Source: Candidatus Saccharimonadota bacterium
Lineage (GTDB): Bacteria > Patescibacteriota > Saccharimonadia > Saccharimonadales > Saccharimonadaceae
Direction: 5' to 3'
DNA: 16,781 nt
Assembly (NCBI GenBank): GCA_028289185.1
Contig: JAQGGV010000067.1
Span: 1 to 16,781, forward strand
Positions within the stretch are counted from its first letter, which is position 1; each line of letters begins with the position of its first letter. Positions 12,150 to 16,781 of the stretch are shown in pieces. The position numbers and the translations under genes were made by a program. The notes beneath the pieces are model-generated. The model had not been told where the DNA came from. It did no database searches and saw nothing but the letters and a program-made list of their open reading frames with translations.

Positions 12150-14687
12150 ATGAAGAGACTTGCAGTCATTGACGGAAAATCAGTATTTTATAGAGGTTAC
12201 TATGCGATGCCTGGGCTGAGTATGAAGGATGGCACCCCAACGGGTGGCGTTTTTGGTTTTGCATCACTCGCGATTGAACTTATCAAGAAATTAGAGCCTG
12301 ACTATGTTGCTGTGGCTTGGGATAAGCCCAAAACGAATATCCGAAAACGCAAAGAAATTTACCCAGAATACAAAGCCGGTCGCAAACCAGCGCCACCTGA
12401 TTTTTACGAACAAATTCCGCTACTGATGGAACTGCTCGAGGCGTTTCATTGGCCGTTTTATGAACTAGACGATTACGAGGCGGATGACATCTTGGGCGCG
12501 TTCGCACTGCAAGCACACGAAAAGGGTTACGAGACTGATTTGCTGACGAGTGATCTCGATGCTTTGCAGCTGATTGCACCACATACCAAGGTGTACGCAC
12601 TAAAAAGTGGCCTCTCGAATATCGAAGAGTTCGACGTTGCTCACTTCGAGGACAAATACGGTATTAACGTGCATCAATTTTTGGATTTGAAGTCATTAAA
12701 GGGTGATTCATCAGATAATCTGCCGGGAGTGCCGGGTATAGGTGAAAAGACCGGCATACAACTGTTGCAGGAATTCAAAACACTCGACGGTGTCTATGAA
12801 CATCTTGATGACATTAAGCCTACGACTGCTAACAAACTACGTGCTGGCAAAGAGCTGGCATATATGAGTAAAGAAGTTGGTCGCATCTGGACCGACGCAC
12901 CAATTCAACTGGACTGGGACGATGCCGATGTCAGCAAGACTGACCTCACGAAAGTGGCTGCCATTTTGGAGAAGTTTGAATTCCATTCGCTTACCAAGCG
13001 CTTGCCAAAACACATGCAGGACGGTGGTGAGACTTCGCATGCGTTGGCAGTGAACAAATTGTCGACAGCGGACATTACCGAAAAGCCGTGGCCAAAGCAA
13101 TTGATGATTAATGGTTCAGTGGCAATTGATTTGGTTGACGATGAGCTGTGGCTGTCGACTGATAGGGAAACAGTGCACCATATGTCAGTCAAAGACGTCG
13201 ATAAAAGTGTCTGGCAGGCGCTGCAACTGGCAACCGTCGTGGCCTACGACGTCAAGCAGCTGTACCATGACCTAGCGAAACTCAACATTCGCGATATTCA
13301 CTTTGCACAAATTCACGACGTGCGTCAGGCAGCCTTTTTGGTCGACCCACTACGACGCGATAGAAGTCTGGGCGGGTTGATTGGCGGAGTACTTGAAACT
13401 CAGGTTGAGCAAATGGCATCGCTATGGCAAGTCTATGATTGGCAAGTTGAAGGATTTAGTGAATTGCCACATGTAGCAGAGATTGCCCATAAGTTCGATT
13501 TCCCACTTATTTACACGTTGTTCCTCGTCGAGGATCGCGGGATCAAAATCGACAAGGAAATGCTGGCTAGTATGAGCAAAGAGCTGGGTGATGAGCATAA
13601 AAAGCTTGAACAAGAAATGTATTCAATGGTTGGTTATGAATTCAATATTGGCAGCCCATCGCAGCTTTCAGAGGTGTTATTTGTCAAATTACAACTACCG
13701 ACAGCTGGAGTCAAAAAGGGTAAGACCGGCTTTAGTACTGGTCAAAAGGAACTTGATCGCTTGCGTGGTCAACACCCTATTATCGAGTTGATTGAGCGTA
13801 CCCGTGAACTTGCAAAACTCAAAAATACCTACGTGGATACATTGCCGGAACAGACCGATAAACATGACCGAGTTCATACAACGTTTAATCAAGACGTCGC
13901 AGCGACAGGCCGGCTGAGTAGTACCGATCCGAACCTGCAGAACATACCAGTTCGTAGCGATTTAGGTCGACGCATCCGCGGAGCATTCGTCCCAGAAAAG
14001 GGTAACGTGCTTGTCAGTGCTGACTATAGCCAGTTCGAACTTCGCCTGGCTGCAGTCTTGGCAAACGACACTGAGCTCATCAATGACTTTAACGGTGATG
14101 TCGATATTCACACTAAAACGGCAGCCCAGGTTTATGGCATTCCAATGGACGATGTTACTAAAGCCCAGCGTCGAGATGCCAAGGTTATCAACTTTGGTGT
14201 GCTGTACGGCATGAGCCCGCATGGTTTGTCGGTTGCAACTGGCATGAACCTAGCAGAGGCAAAAAAGTACATCGACCAATACTTTGAACTGCGAAAACCA
14301 ATTCGTAAATACATCGACGATACATTACTAAAGGCAAAAACCGAGGGTTACGTTGAAACCTTCCATGGTCGTCGTCGTCCAACACCTGATATCAACAGTA
14401 GTAATTTTATGGTTCGTGAGGCAGCATCGCGCCAGGCGGCAAATATGCCTATCCAGGGGACCGAAGCAGACTTAATGAAGCTGGCCATGATACAAGTCGA
14501 GGAAAAACTGGACGGCATCGGTATACAGATACTACAAGTTCACGACAGCCTGTTGGTTGAAACACCCAAAGCAAACGCCGAAAAGGTCACCGAAATCCTG
14601 CGCGCCGTCATGGAATCGATTGCGCCTGACCTCCCTGTTAAATTAAAAGTTGACGTCGGTGTTGGCGACAATTGGGGTGAGCTCTAG
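12150..14687 (+). CDS. polA: DNA polymerase I
   Basis: Gap filling, RNA primer removal and repair synthesis. 845 residues with three regions. The 5' nuclease (1-290) is intact: D8, DDYEADD (107-113), D135/D137 in TSDLDALQLI, and SLKGDSSDNLPGVPGIGEKT (D186, D189). The 3'-5' exonuclease-like region (about 315-450) lacks the DxE metal site (VAIDLVDDEL), so no proofreading is expected, as in Taq or Bacillus Pol I. The polymerase has motif A SADYSQFELRL (D625, E630), motif B RRDAKVINFGVLYG (K678, F682, Y686) and motif C QVHDSLLVE (D799). Position 629 in motif A is Phe where nearly all Pol I enzymes have Ile. The stop at 14685-14687 is followed immediately by the next promoter. Confidence 0.97.
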   Translation: MKRLAVIDGKSVFYRGYYAMPGLSMKDGTPTGGVFGFASLAIELIKKLEPDYVAVAWDKPKTNIRKRKEIYPEYKAGRKPAPPDFYEQIPLLMELLEAFHWPFYELDDYEADDILGAFALQAHEKGYETDLLTSDLDALQLIAPHTKVYALKSGLSNIEEFDVAHFEDKYGINVHQFLDLKSLKGDSSDNLPGVPGIGEKTGIQLLQEFKTLDGVYEHLDDIKPTTANKLRAGKELAYMSKEVGRIWTDAPIQLDWDDADVSKTDLTKVAAILEKFEFHSLTKRLPKHMQDGGETSHALAVNKLSTADITEKPWPKQLMINGSVAIDLVDDELWLSTDRETVHHMSVKDVDKSVWQALQLATVVAYDVKQLYHDLAKLNIRDIHFAQIHDVRQAAFLVDPLRRDRSLGGLIGGVLETQVEQMASLWQVYDWQVEGFSELPHVAEIAHKFDFPLIYTLFLVEDRGIKIDKEMLASMSKELGDEHKKLEQEMYSMVGYEFNIGSPSQLSEVLFVKLQLPTAGVKKGKTGFSTGQKELDRLRGQHPIIELIERTRELAKLKNTYVDTLPEQTDKHDRVHTTFNQDVAATGRLSSTDPNLQNIPVRSDLGRRIRGAFVPEKGNVLVSADYSQFELRLAAVLANDTELINDFNGDVDIHTKTAAQVYGIPMDDVTKAQRRDAKVINFGVLYGMSPHGLSVATGMNLAEAKKYIDQYFELRKPIRKYIDDTLLKAKTEGYVETFHGRRRPTPDINSSNFMVREAASRQAANMPIQGTEADLMKLAMIQVEEKLDGIGIQILQVHDSLLVETPKANAEKVTEILRAVMESIAPDLPVKLKVDVGVGDNWGEL

Positions 14688-14690
14688 CAG

Positions 14691-14719
14691 TTGACTTTTA
14701 GGGGTAAAAGTGATAAAAT
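14691..14719 (+). promoter_or_regulatory. strong leaderless-type promoter (TTGACT-17-TAAAAT)
   Basis: TTGACT (14691-14696), 17-nt spacer, TAAAAT (14714-14719) preceded by TG as an extended -10. The hexamer ends 6 nt before ATG 14726, so the expected +1 is the start codon. It is the most complete example of this layout in the window. Confidence 0.7.
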
Positions 14720-14725
14720 TACCCC
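14701..14725 (+). promoter_or_regulatory. inverted repeat overlapping the promoter (candidate operator)
   Basis: GGGGTAA (14701-14707) and TTACCCC (14719-14725) are perfect 7-bp arms separated by 11 nt, bracketing the -10 element. If transcription starts at 14726 this symmetry is not in the mRNA, so it would act as DNA, for example as a repressor site. Confidence 0.45.
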
Positions 14726-15352
14726 ATGGATCGAAGTGGAATCCAGAGGCTTGTGCCTATCATTTTGGGGCTGATTATTGCTGGTTTGATAATTGCAGCC
14801 TTGATTTCACTTGGACGAACTATTTTTGGGGGTGGTGGAGGTGGTTCTTCGCCATCACCGTCGGCCAGCCCGCAGGTAAATGCCGGCAAACAGGCTCTGA
14901 CCAGCACGCTTACTGATCGAAGTGTCCAGATGACTGTACGTGGTCCGATTGTGGCCGACGAAAGCTTTCACAGCTATACAATCACTATTACTCCTACGAC
15001 ACGTAACATTACCACCTATGTCGGCTATATAGGGCAGTCGGTCGACAACAACCAGCTAACGAATAATACGCAAGCCTACGAACAGCTTGTCTATTCACTC
15101 GACCGGGCAAAGCTGATGGACGGTACGCCACTGAGCGACGGCGCCAACGATGAACGAGGTGTCTGTGCCACGGGTACGGTCTATGAATTTGAAGTGCTGC
15201 AGGGTACGAACGCTATCCAAAAACTCTGGACATCAACCTGCGTCGGCTCGCTCGGCTCACTAAAGGCGAATCTGGGTCAGGTAACGAACCTGTTCGAGCA
15301 ACAAATTCCGACCTTCAGAGCACTACTTCAAAAGATTAATTTGAACTCTTAG
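14726..15352 (+). CDS. N-terminally anchored extracytoplasmic protein, unknown function
   Basis: 208 residues. A membrane helix at about 9-29 (VPIILGLIIAGLIIAALI) is followed by a Gly tract (35-40), a Ser/Pro linker (41-50) and a predicted beta-rich domain (about 55-208) rich in Thr and Asn. There are exactly two cysteines, C147 (ERGVCATG) and C172 (TSTCVGS), which could form a disulfide outside the cell. The helix lacks a clear signal-peptidase site, so it is likely a membrane anchor. There is no SD; the start codon is at the predicted +1 of its own promoter. I do not recognise a family. It opens a surface-protein run after polA. Confidence 0.85.
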   Translation: MDRSGIQRLVPIILGLIIAGLIIAALISLGRTIFGGGGGGSSPSPSASPQVNAGKQALTSTLTDRSVQMTVRGPIVADESFHSYTITITPTTRNITTYVGYIGQSVDNNQLTNNTQAYEQLVYSLDRAKLMDGTPLSDGANDERGVCATGTVYEFEVLQGTNAIQKLWTSTCVGSLGSLKANLGQVTNLFEQQIPTFRALLQKINLNS

Positions 15353-15369
15353 GTTTTCCACTACGCCTC

Positions 15370-15397
15370 TTGACATTACGCTTGTGGTCTGCGACCA
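15370..15397 (+). promoter_or_regulatory. weak candidate promoter/operator for WxL-like gene
   Basis: TTGACA (15370-15375) is a perfect -35, but the hexamer 17 nt on (GACCAT, 15393-15398) is poor. TGGTC-TGC-GACCA (15385-15397) is a small inverted repeat between the two. The 83-nt space (15353-15435) holds no other recognisable element. Confidence 0.25.
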
Positions 15398-15435
15398 TTG
15401 CAACAGATATTTACCGAGAAAAACGACAGGGGAAA

Positions 15436-16059
15436 ATGAGTAAACCAACGCAACAAAGAATAGGTGCATTTGTAGCTGCTATTTCTGTTGTCGGAGCAAT
15501 TCTATCACCAGCATTGGTATCTGCTACCTCTAATTCGGCCAACACGACGATTAGCGCGTCTGTTCAGGCGGTCATTAGCATTGCGACTAGTAGCACTGTT
15601 TCAATCTCGCTTACGCCTACAGGTGCTGGTTCATTGAGCAACGGTAGTGACGCGATTACTGTCAGCACAAATGATGCACTTGGGTATAACCTGACGGTTG
15701 CCGATAGTGATGCAACAACCACGCTAGCGAATGGCGGTAGCAACTTTACTGCGAGTAGCGGTACAAAAACGACACCAATCACACTTGCAAACAATACTTG
15801 GGGTGTGGCTGTTCCAACCGGTACGACCGGAATTGGGACGAACGGCTTTGATGCCTCATATGCCTCGGAGACGAACCTTGCATCCAGTACGTCAAAATGG
15901 GCCGGTATGCCAGCAACTGGTTCGCCAATGCTACTGAAGAGTACCACCAGTACAGCTACCGGTGATTCAACGACTGTCTGGTACGCTGTCAAAGCCGACA
16001 CGACGCTACCTGCTGGTACCTATACCGACACCGTTACCTACACTGCTACGGCCAATTAG
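15436..16059 (+). CDS. small secreted beta-sandwich protein, WxL-like
   Basis: The start chosen is ATG 15436 (MSKPTQQRIG) with SD AGGGG (15428-15432) close upstream. An ATG/TTG extension to 15370 would put a non-signal stretch ahead of the signal peptide. 207 residues: a signal peptide of about 1-30 (GAFVAAISVVGAILSPALVSA), then a mature Ser/Thr/Ala-rich domain with no Cys and almost no charged residues. Features recalling Firmicutes WxL proteins are NTISAS-type beta strands at the start, NNTWGVAVP (W122), SKWAGMPATGSPMLLKS (W155), TVWYAVKADTTLPAGTYTDT (W182) and a final VTYTATAN. These resemble the WxL C-terminal ending only by pattern. It is probably surface-exposed or polymer-forming. The next gene is a DUF916-like secreted protein, as in WxL loci. 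Confidence 0.85.
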   Translation: MSKPTQQRIGAFVAAISVVGAILSPALVSATSNSANTTISASVQAVISIATSSTVSISLTPTGAGSLSNGSDAITVSTNDALGYNLTVADSDATTTLANGGSNFTASSGTKTTPITLANNTWGVAVPTGTTGIGTNGFDASYASETNLASSTSKWAGMPATGSPMLLKSTTSTATGDSTTVWYAVKADTTLPAGTYTDTVTYTATAN

Positions 16060-16061
16060 AT

Positions 16062-16082
16062 TTACTGGTGTCACGCCGGTAA
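16062..16082 (+). terminator. hairpin between WxL-like and DUF916-like genes
   Basis: TTACTGGTG (16062-16070) pairs with CGCCGGTAA (16074-16082): 9 bp with two G-U pairs and a TCA loop, starting 2 nt after the stop codon. No T-tract follows, and a TATACT lies 6 nt downstream. It is a possible terminator, mRNA 3'-end protector or attenuator. Confidence 0.35.
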
Positions 16083-16088
16083 CTACGG

Positions 16089-16094
16089 TATACT
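16089..16094 (+). promoter_or_regulatory. -10 element TATACT 8 nt before ATG 16103
   Basis: TATACT ends 8 nt before the start codon, giving a leader of about one or two bases. There is no SD and no clear -35. Confidence 0.4.
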
Positions 16095-16102
16095 GAAGCA
16101 AG

Positions 16103-16781
16103 ATGAGAAAAAGTGAGGGGAGTATCATACGCAAATTTGTGAGCGCTATGGCTGCGTTTGCTGTTATCTTGCTTCCTGTAAGTCCCGTTCTTGCGCAGTC
16201 GACTGATCCAAACTTAGAGAGCATCACGATTTCGCCAGTATCGCGCAAAATCACAGCCGATAGTGGGTCCAAAATCACCGGTGAGCTGACGGTCGTTAAT
16301 GATGGTAAGGCTGGTTATGACTTTACGGTTTATGCCCGTCCATATAGTATTCAGGACGATAACTACGACAATCCAAACTTCACGACTGCCAGCAAAAACG
16401 CCGAGGTCTACCAATGGGTACAATTTACGCAAACAAGCTATCATTTGGATGCCAATAAAACGGTCAAAGTGCCCTACACGATCAACATTCCAAGTGGTGC
16501 AAATCCAGGAGGACATTATGGTGTTATATTTGCCGAAACACAGCCTAGTGGAGAAGTGAGCGGCAACGCCGTTATCCGCAAAAAACGCGTTGGTATGATT
16601 CTATACACAACGGTTAACGGCAACGTTACCAATAGTGGCCTTGCGACAGGTAGCGACATTCCATTCTGGCAGTTGCAACCACCACTAACTGCAACAGTTA
16701 CGGCAAAAAACACCGGCAATAACGACTTCGTAAACAGTACGAACTTTGTGGTCAAAGACATTTTTGGAAATGTGAAGTATA
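16103..16781 (+). CDS. secreted DUF916/pilus-chaperone-like protein, 3'-truncated by window
   Basis: The frame is open from ATG 16103 to the window end (226 residues seen). Signal peptide of about 1-31: a KSEGSIIRK basic start, an AMAAFAVILLPVSPVLA core, then cleavage before QSTDP. The mature part is an Ig-like beta sandwich: ITISPVSRKITADSGSKITG (41-60), ELTVVNDGKAGYDFTVYARP (61-80), W105 in EVYQWVQF, the VPYTINIPSGANPGGHYGVI block (123-142), and a second beta domain from about 190 (PPLTATVTAKNTGNNDFVNS). The N-terminal domain pattern fits DUF916 (WxL-interacting, peptidoglycan-binding) and, more loosely, P-pilus chaperones. A C-terminal membrane anchor would be expected beyond the window. 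It is a neighbour of the WxL-like gene and is likely its surface partner. Confidence 0.85.
   Translation, partial: MRKSEGSIIRKFVSAMAAFAVILLPVSPVLAQSTDPNLESITISPVSRKITADSGSKITGELTVVNDGKAGYDFTVYARPYSIQDDNYDNPNFTTASKNAEVYQWVQFTQTSYHLDANKTVKVPYTINIPSGANPGGHYGVIFAETQPSGEVSGNAVIRKKRVGMILYTTVNGNVTNSGLATGSDIPFWQLQPPLTATVTAKNTGNNDFVNSTNFVVKDIFGNVKY

Overview
This 16.8-kb window reads as a compact chromosomal segment of a Candidatus Saccharibacteria (TM7)-type member of the Patescibacteria/CPR. That call is an inference. It rests on moderate GC content, the standard code with TGA as a stop, very short intergenic spaces, a Pol I without proofreading, strongly divergent core enzymes (DnaG, UppS), and many small secreted or single-pass membrane proteins typical of these episymbionts. 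No rRNA, tRNA, CRISPR array, insertion sequence or prophage gene was seen, and no gene-free stretch exceeds 300 bases.

Layout. (i) 1-1061: the 3' part of a PgeF/YfiH-type gene, then a 25-codon ORF with a near-perfect Shine-Dalgarno (SD) sequence embedded in three consecutive hairpins. (ii) 1062-2354: an unrecognised 394-aa protein on the minus strand, divergent from the next operon. (iii) 2355-3241: oligoribonuclease (orn) and an MmcQ/YjbR protein, overlapping by 4 nt. (iv) 3238-3990, minus: a Pro/Gln-rich single-pass membrane protein. (v) 4076-7426: dnaG, primary sigma factor rpoD and a P-loop kinase, a remnant of the macromolecular-synthesis operon. (vi) 7433-8723, minus: a UPF0200-like kinase and undecaprenyl-diphosphate synthase (uppS). 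(vii) 8870-12132: a 589-aa protein with duplicated HTH-like modules, translationally coupled (4-nt overlap) to a second sigma factor whose catalytic part looks like actinobacterial SigB. (viii) 12150-14687: polA. (ix) 14691-16781: three cell-surface genes, namely an N-terminally anchored protein, a small WxL-like secreted protein and a DUF916/pilus-chaperone-like secreted protein cut by the window end.

How the genes fit together. The window concentrates information processing (primase, primary and alternative sigma factors, Pol I, nanoRNase) and envelope functions (lipid carrier synthesis, surface proteins). The most promising undescribed module is 8870-12132. There a SigB-like sigma factor, plausibly acquired from an actinobacterial host lineage, carries a novel N-terminal extension of about 187 residues and is co-translated with a protein of unknown family built from HTH-like repeats. 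Other strong signals are a DnaG that has lost all four zinc ligands, a recurring promoter layout placing the -10 hexamer exactly 6 nt before the ATG (leaderless mRNAs), and the hairpin-embedded mini-ORF.
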